DNA of 64,000 nt. It comes from Clostridia bacterium. Lineage in GTDB: Bacteria; Bacillota; Clostridia; Christensenellales; CAG-917. Below, one piece after another: positions 35,212 to 43,231 of this stretch. Under the pieces are notes generated by a model. The model was not told where the DNA came from and did no database searches. It saw nothing but the letters and a program-made list of their open reading frames with translations. Both the position numbers and the translations under genes were made by a program. Each line of letters begins with the position of its first letter. Position 1 is the stretch's first letter. The DNA is taken from contig JAFZMH010000002.1 of assembly GCA_017553325.1 (NCBI GenBank), forward strand, positions 62,001 through 126,000, written 5' to 3'.

Positions 35212-35928
35212 TCAATGTAAGTCGCAAATCTCGATAAGCTTGTTGTCAACGAGGTCGCAGGACGTCAAAAAATAGTTCACGCCGTTCTTTTCGAGTCTCT
35301 TTGTGACCCTCACGTTCTTTCCGTGCAGGTGTCCGTAGAGCACGGCGTCGACTTCGTATTTTTCGAAAATCTTTGTAAATTCGCTGTCTTGATAGGATGC
35401 GTCAAAGGGCGGGAAGTGCATCATCACGACTAGAACGTCGCCCTCTTGTCTCTTTTTCTTTGCGTCGGCAAGGGAGAGGTCTATTCGAATGAGCTCGCGA
35501 TTAAAAATCTTCTCGTCTTCTTGCGTGAAGTCTTTGCTCGGCAGGTTCCAACCGCGTGTGCCTGCGACGACGATACCTTTGGTATCGTTTTCCGCTTTAT
35601 AGCGGTAGGAATTGTTTTGCAAAAAGTCGAATTCCGAAAAAGCGGAGCGCATCTTTGCAAGCGAATTCCAATAATAGTCGTGATTGCCTTTGACAACGAC
35701 TTTCTTGCCGGGTAGCGAAGCTACGAGTTCATAATCCGCTCTTGCTTCCTCAATCGTGATGCCCCAAGACATATCTCCGCCAAGCAATACGAGGTCGTCA
35801 GCCGAAACTTTTTCTTTCCAATCGGCTGATATGTGCTCGAAATGATTTTGCCACCCGTCGCCGAAGATGTCCATCGGTTTTTCTACGGAAGTGGAGAGAT
35901 GCAGGTCGCTTATCGCAAAGACTTTCAT
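35212..35928 (-). CDS. Metallophosphoesterase
   Basis: This 238-residue protein has all calcineurin-like metal motifs: AISDLHL, LLGGDMSWG, VKGNHDYYWN, MMHFPPF and LYGHLHGK. The natural substrate cannot be inferred; relatives act on nucleotides, phospholipids or proteins. It has no signal peptide. The ATG at 35928 is 6 bases downstream of TATAAT with no ribosome site, consistent with a leaderless mRNA. It stands alone, convergent with ysxC. Confidence 0.92.
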   Translation of the reverse strand: MKVFAISDLHLSTSVEKPMDIFGDGWQNHFEHISADWKEKVSADDLVLLGGDMSWGITIEEARADYELVASLPGKKVVVKGNHDYYWNSLAKMRSAFSEFDFLQNNSYRYKAENDTKGIVVAGTRGWNLPSKDFTQEDEKIFNRELIRIDLSLADAKKKRQEGDVLVVMMHFPPFDASYQDSEFTKIFEKYEVDAVLYGHLHGKNVRVTKRLEKNGVNYFLTSCDLVDNKLIEICDLH

Positions 35929-35934
35929 ATTTTC

Positions 35935-35962
35935 ATTATATCATAAAATTTGTATTTTTCAA
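35935..35962 (-). promoter_or_regulatory. Phosphoesterase promoter, leaderless type
   Basis: On the minus strand TTGAAA, a 16-base spacer and TATAAT are followed by GAAAAT and the ATG at 35928. Confidence 0.75.
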
Positions 35963-36019
35963 TCAAAACGCCCACAAGCACGCAAATTCTTTTTTCCGCT
36001 ATTGAAATGAGTTATGATT

Positions 36020-36436
36020 TTGACATAAATCTAACGGAATTATTATTCATAAATATATATCTTTCCGTTTGTTTAAGGTATAAAACCATAAGTTTAAATA
36101 GTTTTATACGAAAACTTTTTCAAGGTTCTTTTCTTACTTTGAATATACTATATGTAAACCTCATTTTAAGGTTTATATTCTAATTTCAAATTGATTTAAC
36201 GTAAACTCTGTTGTTTTATTATTTATTTCAAAGGAGTTATACGTTTATTTGTGGTTTTAATGCTATCTTTCAATTTGTTTTTGCGTTAATTTGTTGTTTT
36301 ATCATTCTTCCTTTGACGGAGTTATACGGAGAATATTATATGGTAAGAATACTTCGGTTTTTCCAAAAAATAATTATCGTCGGAACTTTATATAATGTTT
36401 GCAAAAATAAAAGCACCATTTGGTGCTTTTTATTTT
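36020..36436 (+). ncRNA. Candidate non-coding transcription unit in a 524-bp gene-free stretch
   Basis: The gap 35929-36452 has no convincing gene. TTGACA (36020-36025), 17 bases later TTATTC, could start a plus-strand RNA ending at the 36411-36436 terminator. Inside are a perfect 9-bp inverted repeat (GTATAAAAC / GTTTTATAC, 36078-36109), a smaller one (AAACCT / AGGTTT, near 36154-36173) and a direct repeat of about 34 bases (36210-36243 and 36293-36328, sharing TTGTTTTAT and GGAGTTATACG). Transcription is a guess from these signals. It may instead be decayed sequence. Confidence 0.35.
36411..36436. terminator. Bidirectional terminator
   Basis: AAAAGCACC, ATTT, GGTGCTTTT forms a 9-bp stem with T-rich sequence on both strands. 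It ends the minus-strand cysteine-containing gene and would also stop any plus-strand RNA from the gap. Confidence 0.85.
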
Positions 36437-36452
36437 GTCGTTTGGTTGATCG

Positions 36453-37079
36453 TCAGGTGGGGAAGATCGGAAGATCGAACACCCCTTGGCAAACGTCCTG
36501 CGAAAACTCGGTGCACGGCGGAATTCTGCAATAGCCGTACGACGGAATGAGTATGTTGACGTCCGCCTGCACTTTCAGAATCACCGTGATACAGCAAGTG
36601 ATTGTAAAGGCGTTGTTGCCGACGTAAGTACCGATTGTCGAAGACAAATTGACGGTGGCTGCAATCGTCGGCGTTATGACGCTGCCCGTCGGGACGCACA
36701 TAATAACGTCGAGCGGAACGGAGACCGTGCCCGTGCCTGTGCCCGCGGTGCCGTTGGCGTCCGTATAGTTGATTTGAATGGGAATGTTCACTGTCGTTGT
36801 CACGCGCGAGAGCCCCGGCTTGTCCTGAATCGGCGTCACCGTGAGTGTGTCGATAGTGCCGACGTTTGTGGTTGACTTGCCGCTTACATAGGTAAGCGGA
36901 TCGGTTGGGGATGCGGGCGTGAGATCGGTGACGGTGACCGTTGCGTCCGTTGACGCCTGCATCATACACGCGTCGAAAATTTTTGTAGTTTGAACGCAGA
37001 CCTTTTCGCAAAGTCCGTTCATCGGATTGCCGTTGATGTTCCCGGGACATCTATCTTGGTTGTTGTTGCAAAAAGACAT
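36453..37079 (-). CDS. Cysteine-containing beta-rich protein, probable spore-surface protein
   Basis: This 208-residue protein has an N-terminal segment with scattered cysteines (CNNNQDRCPG, LCEKVCVQTTKIFDACMMQ), a Thr/Val-rich beta-strand middle with repeated TVT and TTV patterns, and a C-terminal CRIPPCTEFSQDVCQG. There is no signal peptide or membrane segment. Composition and cysteine content suit a cross-linked coat or exosporium component. The upstream CATATAGTA -10 with AC 16 bases earlier matches a mother-cell SigK (or SigE) promoter, which supports that role. An AAGGAGG ribosome site fixes the start. The exact family is not recognised. Confidence 0.65.
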   Translation of the reverse strand: MSFCNNNQDRCPGNINGNPMNGLCEKVCVQTTKIFDACMMQASTDATVTVTDLTPASPTDPLTYVSGKSTTNVGTIDTLTVTPIQDKPGLSRVTTTVNIPIQINYTDANGTAGTGTGTVSVPLDVIMCVPTGSVITPTIAATVNLSSTIGTYVGNNAFTITCCITVILKVQADVNILIPSYGYCRIPPCTEFSQDVCQGVFDLPIFPT

Positions 37080-37086
37080 CTTTTTA

Positions 37087-37132
37087 CCTCCTTATGATTT
37101 TGCTGTACTATATGCAGAACGCGAGATTTTGT
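37087..37132 (-). promoter_or_regulatory. SigK-like promoter and ribosome site
   Basis: On the minus strand AC (37131-37132), 16 bases and CATATAGTA (37106-37114) fit the SigK pattern AC-N16/17-CATANNNTA. The Shine-Dalgarno AAGGAGG is at 37087-37093. The rest of the 37080-37399 gap holds only this promoter and the mraZ control region. Confidence 0.5.
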
Positions 37133-37291
37133 TTCGAAAAACGTTTCGACGCTTTAACTCGGCGCGCAAAACTCGTTTTATGCAAGGGAAGCAACTTGCC
37201 GTAAATAAAGTTGACTTGTAAACTAATATTGGCAGAAAAATTGCGCGAAAATGTCTCAAAATATGCACAAAACAGATATTTTTTAAAAAAA

Positions 37292-37345
37292 GTGGGCAAA
37301 AAGTGGAAATTTTCTCTTGACAACCGAGAAAACCTGCGATACAAT
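37292..37345 (+). promoter_or_regulatory. mraZ promoter with MraZ boxes
   Basis: TTGACA (37317-37322), a 17-base spacer and TACAAT (37340-37345) form the promoter of the mraZ-rsmH-ftsL unit. Just upstream are two direct GTGG boxes (GTGGG at 37292, GTGGA at 37303), 11 bases apart, matching the repeated boxes bound by MraZ in other bacteria. Autorepression is therefore likely. Confidence 0.7.
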
Positions 37346-37399
37346 GTGTTCACAAAGAGTCTCGCCTACTCTCACGTATGCGAGGCAAAGGACGACGCA

Positions 37400-37870
37400 A
37401 TGGACGCAATCAACTCTCAAAACTTAATCTTCGGCACTTATCGTTATTCGCTTGACGATAAAAACCGCGTGAGAGTTCCCGCAAACTTCGCAAAAGTTCT
37501 CGGGGAGAGTTTTGACATTATGCCGGGCAGAGGCGGTTGTTTCTTACTCCTTTCAAAGGAAATGGTGCCGGAACTTCTCGGGGACTTCATCAACGTTAAC
37601 CCGTTCGACCCGAAGAACAGAGAGAAGAACGATATTGCAACCCGCATCTTTGCGATGTCCAGACAGGACGTGAGACTCGATGCGCAATCGAGACTCAACC
37701 TTGACAAAGATTTTCAAAAGAATTTCGAATTGGAAAAAGAACTCGTTTTCGTCGGCAAAGCAACCTACGTGGAAGTTTGGCCGCAAGACAAGTGGAACAG
37801 AGTTTACGGGGATCTGAGTCCTCAAAACCTCGACAGCATACTTGACAGACTCGCAAGCCTCGGGGAGTGA
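37400..37870 (+). CDS. mraZ: Transcriptional regulator MraZ
   Basis: MraZ is an AbrB-fold DNA-binding protein that controls its own dcw operon. The 156-residue product has the first domain around YRYSLDDKNRVRVPANFAKVLG and the second around RQDVRLDAQSRLNLDKDF. The family average is about 143 residues; the N-terminal extension here is short. The start is chosen at ATG 37400 with AAAGGA 9 bases upstream; the frame runs further upstream without support. rsmH follows after 3 bases. Confidence 0.95.
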   Translation: MDAINSQNLIFGTYRYSLDDKNRVRVPANFAKVLGESFDIMPGRGGCFLLLSKEMVPELLGDFINVNPFDPKNREKNDIATRIFAMSRQDVRLDAQSRLNLDKDFQKNFELEKELVFVGKATYVEVWPQDKWNRVYGDLSPQNLDSILDRLASLGE

Positions 37871-37873
37871 GAT

Positions 37874-38806
37874 ATGGAATTTGCTCACATTCCGGTATTG
37901 CTCGACGAAGTCCTAGACGGTCTTCAAATAAAGCCGGACGGCGTCTACGTTGACGGAACAGTCGGCGGCGCGGGGCACTCGATTGAGATTGCAAAGCGAC
38001 TTACGACGGGCAGGCTCATAGCGATTGACAGGGACGAAGACGCGCTCATGGCGTCGGCAAAGAGGCTGGAAGCGTTCAAAGAAAAAGTCAGTTTCGTCCA
38101 TGACGATTACAAAAATATGCTCCGCGACCTCGACGCAATAGGCGTCGGTGAAGTGGACGGAATACTCTTGGACCTCGGCGTATCGAGTTATCAACTCGAC
38201 AATGCGGAAAGAGGGTTCAGCTACACGAAAGACGCTCCGCTCGATATGCGTATGGACAGAACCGGATATTTGACGGCGTTCAACGTGGTCAACGAATACA
38301 GCGTGAACGAACTCACGAAGATACTTTGGGACTACGGCGAGGAGAGACTTGCAAGACGCATAGCGGAAAATATCGCGGAAGCGAGAGAAAAAAAGACTAT
38401 TTCCACCACGCTGGAACTTGCGAAGATAGTCGAGGCGAGTTATCCCGCCAAGACGAGATGGAAATACGGCAACCCATCCAAGCGCACCTTTCAAGCGATA
38501 CGAATCGAGGTCAACGGCGAACTCGAAAAACTGCAAGACGCCGTCACCGGAATGGCTCGCAGGTTGAAAAAGGGCGGTAGAATGGCGGTTATCACCTTCC
38601 ACTCGCTGGAAGACAGAATAGTAAAAAACGCTTTCAAAGATTTGAGCCTTGCGTGTACGTGTCCTCCGGACTTCCCGGTGTGCGTGTGCGGCAAAGTTCA
38701 GGAAGTGGAACTCGTAAACAAAAAGCCGATAACGGCGAGCGAGAAAGAACTGAAAAACAATCCGCGTGCGGAGAGTGCGAAACTCCGTATCGTCGAAAGA
38801 ATTTAA
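37874..38806 (+). CDS. rsmH: 16S rRNA (cytosine-1402-N4) methyltransferase RsmH
   Basis: RsmH methylates C1402 of 16S rRNA with S-adenosylmethionine. The 310-residue protein begins with EFAHIPVLLDEVLDGL and has the SAM-binding DGTVGGAGHS, LDLGVSSYQLD, FSYTKDAPLDMRMD, RTFQAIRIEVN and the C-terminal FHSLEDRIVK motif. A cysteine cluster (CTCPPDFPVCVCG) lies near residue 265, as in relatives. It overlaps no neighbour but sits 3 bases from mraZ. Confidence 0.97.
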   Translation: MEFAHIPVLLDEVLDGLQIKPDGVYVDGTVGGAGHSIEIAKRLTTGRLIAIDRDEDALMASAKRLEAFKEKVSFVHDDYKNMLRDLDAIGVGEVDGILLDLGVSSYQLDNAERGFSYTKDAPLDMRMDRTGYLTAFNVVNEYSVNELTKILWDYGEERLARRIAENIAEAREKKTISTTLELAKIVEASYPAKTRWKYGNPSKRTFQAIRIEVNGELEKLQDAVTGMARRLKKGGRMAVITFHSLEDRIVKNAFKDLSLACTCPPDFPVCVCGKVQEVELVNKKPITASEKELKNNPRAESAKLRIVERI

Positions 38807-38861
38807 TTCGCAATTTGGGGCTGATACCAAAAGGTATCAAAAAGTAAAGGGAGAAAGGACT

Positions 38862-39569
38862 ATGGCTATCACATTGGACGAATTGCTTGGAAGAAATACT
38901 CAGCAGCCGCAGGAAACCTACGACAGATTTCCGACCTACGAAGAATTTCATTCGCAGAGAGCAACGGCAAGAAACGTCGCGCAAGAAACTCCGCGCTACG
39001 ATTTTGACGTGCGCCCGATGGAGATGCGCAGTGAAGACGCGATGAGAGATTACGCCGCGTCGCAACCGTACGCCGCCCCAAGATCCAGCGAATATCAACA
39101 AAGAGATTACGATTTCTATCAAAACCTCGAGCGTAAGCAGGGCGGATACGATACGTACGTCCAAGACAGTTATGCTCCGACCTACGCGCAACCCGCTCAA
39201 CCGCAAAACCTTTACGAGTTTACTCGTCAAGACAACGACAGACTCTCGGATGCGGAACTTCTTGCAAAACTCGAGCACACGGACGTCAGCCGTCGTCCGA
39301 TTTTCGACAGAGCGGACGAAGCGGTTGCAACTCCGCAAAGATTCAGCCTCTTCAAGAGAAACGCTCAAAAGGCGGAGGCGGTGCAGGGCGAAAAGAAGCG
39401 TGCGCGTCTCAACACGAAGGGCAAAATCATACTCGGCGCATACGTCGCGGTAATCGCGCTCGTCGCAGTGCTCATAATAGTCAACGCGAGCAAGATAAAC
39501 AAGGGCAAAGCGGTGACGCCGTCCTCATCTATGGAAAGAAACGCAATCGTCCAAGTGGACGAAAGATAA
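38862..39569 (+). CDS. Protein at the ftsL position with a long cytoplasmic region
   Basis: This 235-residue protein occupies the place of ftsL between rsmH and the PBP gene. About 185 residues are polar and rich in Gln, Tyr, Arg and Pro with repeats of YxxQ-like segments. A single membrane helix (GAYVAVIALVAVLIIVNA) lies near residues 190-210, and only about 25 residues follow outside the cell. Canonical FtsL has the opposite proportions, with a short inside and a coiled coil outside. It may be a divergent divisome protein. The ribosome site is AAAGGGAGAAAGG. Confidence 0.6.
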   Translation: MAITLDELLGRNTQQPQETYDRFPTYEEFHSQRATARNVAQETPRYDFDVRPMEMRSEDAMRDYAASQPYAAPRSSEYQQRDYDFYQNLERKQGGYDTYVQDSYAPTYAQPAQPQNLYEFTRQDNDRLSDAELLAKLEHTDVSRRPIFDRADEAVATPQRFSLFKRNAQKAEAVQGEKKRARLNTKGKIILGAYVAVIALVAVLIIVNASKINKGKAVTPSSSMERNAIVQVDER

Positions 39570-39600
39570 GTGGCATTCTATGCCGCTTATTTTGCATTTT
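39568..39600 (+). terminator. Terminator after the ftsL-position gene
   Basis: AAGTGGCAT, TCT, ATGCCGCTT forms a 9-bp stem with one G-T pair, overlapping the stop codon, followed by ATTTTGCATTTT. It separates mraZ-rsmH-ftsL from the PBP gene. Confidence 0.7.
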
Positions 39601-39670
39601 GCGACAAAAATAAAAACAAAACCGAGGCTTTAGTATCATAAAACCTGCGCGAAAAACATAGACTTTGTCT

Positions 39671-41650
39671 ATGAGAAATGAAGAATCAGGTTTTTTGAAG
39701 AAAATAAAATCTGCTTTCGCAAGGACGAGAGCAAACGAATCGACTTTCAAACATCTTCTTTATAACCCAACAAAAAGACTGCCCATAGTCATAGTACTGG
39801 CGGTCTTTTTGTTTTGCGCGGTTTTTGCAAAAATGGCGTACGTCATAGTCGTTCAGGGCGAAGAATTGCAGGCGAAGGCGATTGACGAGTGGATGCGCGA
39901 CGTTCCGACGGACGCGCCGAGGGGAGTGATTTGCGACAGAAACATGCAACCGCTCGCGTCGACTGCGACGAGATACACGCTCTACGTGCGCCCGAGCGAC
40001 GCGGACGATAAACCCGCAGTAGCGAGATTGCTTTCCGACGTATTCGGCTACGACTACGACTCCACGTTGAAAAAGATTTCCAAACGCACGAGCGAGGTGA
40101 CCGTCGCAAAGTCCGCGACGAAAGAGCAACTGAATCTCGTTTATGCGAGCGGTCTCAAAGGAATATATTATGCGGAAAAGAATTATCGCTACTATCCGTA
40201 CGGCGATTTTATGACGCAGGTCTTGGGGTTTTGCTCAAGCGACGGCTACGGGCAGACGGGACTTGAAGCCTATTACGACAAATATCTCGTCGGGGTGAAC
40301 GGACAAATTCTCAGCGAGAGCGACCTCGTCGGGCGCGCGTACTTGGGTTCGAGCAGTTATTACATGCCGTCCGTCGCGGGGCTCAATCTCGTCACTACTC
40401 TCGACAAGAATATTCAGCAGATAGTGGACGGCGCGGTGAGGAACGCGGTTGCAAAGTTTGAGCCGAAGGGGGTGTACTGCGTGGTGATGGACTACGACAC
40501 GGGCGGCATAGTCGCTTTGAGCGAATACCCGTCCTTCGATTTAAACTCCGTGCCTAGAGACGATTTGCAAACTCTGTTTGCAACGTCAAAAAGCATGACG
40601 GTTTCCTCCGTCTACGAACCGGGTTCGACCTTCAAAATTTTGACCGCCGCAAGCGCAATAGACGCGGGAGTGGTGAGCGTGAGCGACAGGTTTTACTGCG
40701 CGGGTTCGAGAATGGTGGACGGAAAGAAGATAAGATGTTGGAAATCAAAAGGGCACGGCTCGATAGATTTCGCCGAGGGAGTAGAGCAGAGTTGCAACTG
40801 CGTGTTTATGGACAGCGCGCTCAGACTTGGAACGTCGACGTTTTACGACTATCTCCGCAAATTCGGTTTGACCAAAAAGACGGGAATCGATATGACGGGT
40901 GAGACGAGCGGAATTTTTATCGCGGAGGACGCGGTCAAAACCGTCGACCTCGCTCGTATTGGTTTCGGTCAGGCGGTTGCAGTCACGCCTATCGGACTCA
41001 TATCCGCAACGTCCTCCGTCGTGAACGGAGGGGCGAAGGTCGTCCCGCACCTGCTCGATTATCTCACGAGCGCAACGGGTGAAAAAGTGTACAGCGATAC
41101 GCAACTCAACGGCGAGAGGACGGTTTCCGCGTCCACGTCCGCCACTATGCGGGAACTCCTTACGCGCGTCGTGGAAAACGGAAGCGGGAAGGGCGCATAC
41201 GTCGCAGGCTATAGGATTGCGGGCAAGACGGGTACTGCGCAAAAATACGAGAACGGACAGATTGCAAGCGGCAAGTATTATTCGTCTTTCCTCGGGTTTT
41301 CTTTGACCGAGGGCGCGCACTATGCGGTGCTCTTTATCGTGGACGAGCCGAAAGGCTATATGTATTACGGTTCCCTCGTCGCCGCGCCACTTGTCGGCGA
41401 TATATTTGAAAGCGCTTTTGCGTATCTCGGCATAGAGCCTAATTATACGGGCAAAGAGGCGGAACTCGTTGGGGAACCTTTCAGTCTGTCGGAGTTTTCG
41501 GGGCTTTCGGTCACGGAAGCCAAACGTCAAATCGAAAAACTCGGACTGTATTGCGAAATAGACGGGGAGGGAGATTTCGTCAAGGCGCAATATCCGCTTG
41601 CGGGCGTCACCGTTGACAAAAGAAACGTCGTGTTGCTGATAACCGGCTGA
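39671..41650 (+). CDS. Class B penicillin-binding protein with PASTA domain (PBP2B/SpoVD type)
   Basis: This 659-residue transpeptidase cross-links septal or spore peptidoglycan. It has one membrane helix (about residues 37-60), a pedestal domain, and the transpeptidase motifs EPGSTFK (SxxK), QSCNC (SxN) and GKTGTAQ (KTG). The final 60 residues are one PASTA repeat (FSGLSVTEAKRQIEKLGL...VLLITG). Position before murE matches spoVD or pbpB. The start ATG (39671) lies inside a CATAGAC-TTT-GTCTATG hairpin and has no ribosome site; TTG at 39665 is an alternative. A strong terminator follows. Confidence 0.92.
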   Translation: MRNEESGFLKKIKSAFARTRANESTFKHLLYNPTKRLPIVIVLAVFLFCAVFAKMAYVIVVQGEELQAKAIDEWMRDVPTDAPRGVICDRNMQPLASTATRYTLYVRPSDADDKPAVARLLSDVFGYDYDSTLKKISKRTSEVTVAKSATKEQLNLVYASGLKGIYYAEKNYRYYPYGDFMTQVLGFCSSDGYGQTGLEAYYDKYLVGVNGQILSESDLVGRAYLGSSSYYMPSVAGLNLVTTLDKNIQQIVDGAVRNAVAKFEPKGVYCVVMDYDTGGIVALSEYPSFDLNSVPRDDLQTLFATSKSMTVSSVYEPGSTFKILTAASAIDAGVVSVSDRFYCAGSRMVDGKKIRCWKSKGHGSIDFAEGVEQSCNCVFMDSALRLGTSTFYDYLRKFGLTKKTGIDMTGETSGIFIAEDAVKTVDLARIGFGQAVAVTPIGLISATSSVVNGGAKVVPHLLDYLTSATGEKVYSDTQLNGERTVSASTSATMRELLTRVVENGSGKGAYVAGYRIAGKTGTAQKYENGQIASGKYYSSFLGFSLTEGAHYAVLFIVDEPKGYMYYGSLVAAPLVGDIFESAFAYLGIEPNYTGKEAELVGEPFSLSEFSGLSVTEAKRQIEKLGLYCEIDGEGDFVKAQYPLAGVTVDKRNVVLLITG

Positions 41651-41673
41651 GTTTTAAAAATCAATATACTTTG

Positions 41674-41706
41674 AAAGTTTGTGCGAAGACCGCGCAAACT
41701 TTTTCC
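41674..41706 (+). terminator. Terminator after the PBP gene
   Basis: AAAGTTTG(T)GCG and CGCGCAAACTTT pair around a short loop, followed by TTCCTTTT. Confidence 0.8.
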
Positions 41707-41731
41707 TTTTGTGTCTTCTTTTGCGGTAGGC

Positions 41732-41760
41732 TTGAAAAAATAAACTACACTCATTATTAT
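41732..41760 (+). promoter_or_regulatory. Promoter of the murE operon
   Basis: TTGAAA (41732-41737), a 17-base spacer and TATTAT (41755-41760) form a SigA promoter. The leader to the murE ATG is about 22 bases and has a CGGAGG ribosome site. Confidence 0.7.
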
Positions 41761-41788
41761 GAGTGTATCAAACTTTCGGAGGCTACTT

Positions 41789-43231
41789 ATGCAACTTAAA
41801 AAGCTACTTGAAAACGTAAAAGTATTAGACACGAACGCAGACCTCGACCAAGAGATAAACGAAATAAGAATAAATTCGCACGAAGTCGGTGAGAACGACC
41901 TGTTTTGCTGTATGAAGGGCGCGAGAGCGGACGGAAACGACTACCTTGCTCAGATTACAGTCCCGTTCGTCGCGATGACGGAAACAAAACCAGAAGATAC
42001 GCTCATAAAGTACGTTCTCGTGGACGACGCGAGAGAGGCGTACGCTCTCGTTTGCGAGAACAAGTTTCTTCATCCCGCGCGCGATATGAAATTCGTGGCA
42101 ATCGTGGGCACGAACGGCAAGACGTCGACGGCGCATTATATAAACTCGATTTTGACTTTCGCAGGCATAAAGACGGGACTTATCGGCACTGAAGGGCACT
42201 ATATACTCGGCGAAAAAGTGGGCGAAAGTTTGACCACGCCCGACCCGTACGAACTTTGCGAACTGCTTTTCAAGATGCGGGCGAAGGGCGTCGAGGTAGT
42301 TGTCGCGGAGGTAAGCGCGCACGCGATATGCCTTGAAAAACTCGCAGGTATTGTCGCGGACGTTGCGGTGCTCACGAATATAACCCAGGACCATTTGGAC
42401 TTTTTCAAAGATTTTGACAATTATCGAGAAATAAAGCTGTCTTATTTTGTCAAATCTCGCGTCCGTCACGCCGTCGTAAACGTGGACGACGAGAGCGGAC
42501 GCTTGCTCTTAAAACGTTTGGAAGAGAGCGGACTCAAAACCACGACCTACGGACTTTACAACCCCGCGGACTGTTTTGCAATCAACGTGAGGGAGAGCAT
42601 AGACGGCGTGAGTTTCGTCGGCAACTTCGACGACGAGATAATCGAGGCGAAGTCGGGTTTGTTCGGCGAGTTTAACGTCTACAATTTGTTGGCGTCCATG
42701 ACCGTCGCGCACGTTTTAGGCGTCGACGGCGAGACGATAATGCGCGCCGTGAGAAGAATAAGGACGGTAAAGGGAAGATTTTCGATACTGAAAAACGACA
42801 AAGGCACGATAATAATCGACTATGCTCACACGCCGGACGGACTCAAAAACTTGCTTTCAACCGCGCGCACTCTCACAAAATCGAGGCTCATCACCGTCTT
42901 CGGCTGTGGTGGAGAGCGGGACAAGGTCAAGCGCAAACTAATGGGGCAAGTTGCAAGCAAGTACAGCGATTTTATTGTCATAACGTCGGACAACCCCCGC
43001 AGTGAAAACCCGCTGGATATAATACGCGATATAGAATTCGGCGTGAGCATAAAGGACGTAAAATGCGTGGTCGACAGGGTGGACGCGATACGCTTTGCGC
43101 TCGGCGAAATGGAGGAGGGCGATACGCTGGTCATCGCGGGCAAGGGTAATGAAAATTATCTCGAAGTCAAGGGCAAGAAGATACCGTACAGCGACTTCGA
43201 CGCGGTGGCGCGCTACGGGCAACTGAGATGA
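41789..43231 (+). CDS. murE: UDP-MurNAc-tripeptide ligase MurE (meso-DAP type)
   Basis: MurE adds the third residue to the UDP-MurNAc-dipeptide in the cytoplasm. The 480-residue protein has the N-terminal INSHEVGENDLFCC, ATP-binding GTNGKTSTAHY, the carbamylated-lysine region near NITQDHLDFFKDF, and ITSDNPRSENPLDI. The DNPR motif indicates meso-diaminopimelate rather than lysine. The CGGAGG site supports ATG 41789 over an upstream in-frame codon. mraY overlaps its stop by ATGA. Confidence 0.96.
   Translation: MQLKKLLENVKVLDTNADLDQEINEIRINSHEVGENDLFCCMKGARADGNDYLAQITVPFVAMTETKPEDTLIKYVLVDDAREAYALVCENKFLHPARDMKFVAIVGTNGKTSTAHYINSILTFAGIKTGLIGTEGHYILGEKVGESLTTPDPYELCELLFKMRAKGVEVVVAEVSAHAICLEKLAGIVADVAVLTNITQDHLDFFKDFDNYREIKLSYFVKSRVRHAVVNVDDESGRLLLKRLEESGLKTTTYGLYNPADCFAINVRESIDGVSFVGNFDDEIIEAKSGLFGEFNVYNLLASMTVAHVLGVDGETIMRAVRRIRTVKGRFSILKNDKGTIIIDYAHTPDGLKNLLSTARTLTKSRLITVFGCGGERDKVKRKLMGQVASKYSDFIVITSDNPRSENPLDIIRDIEFGVSIKDVKCVVDRVDAIRFALGEMEEGDTLVIAGKGNENYLEVKGKKIPYSDFDAVARYGQLR

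Noticed and set aside
36211-36534. Open frame of 107 codons on the plus strand, or a shorter one from ATG 36340 with a GGAG site
   Set aside because: It crosses a strong terminator and lies partly antisense to the cysteine-containing gene; composition is not protein-like after the hairpin.
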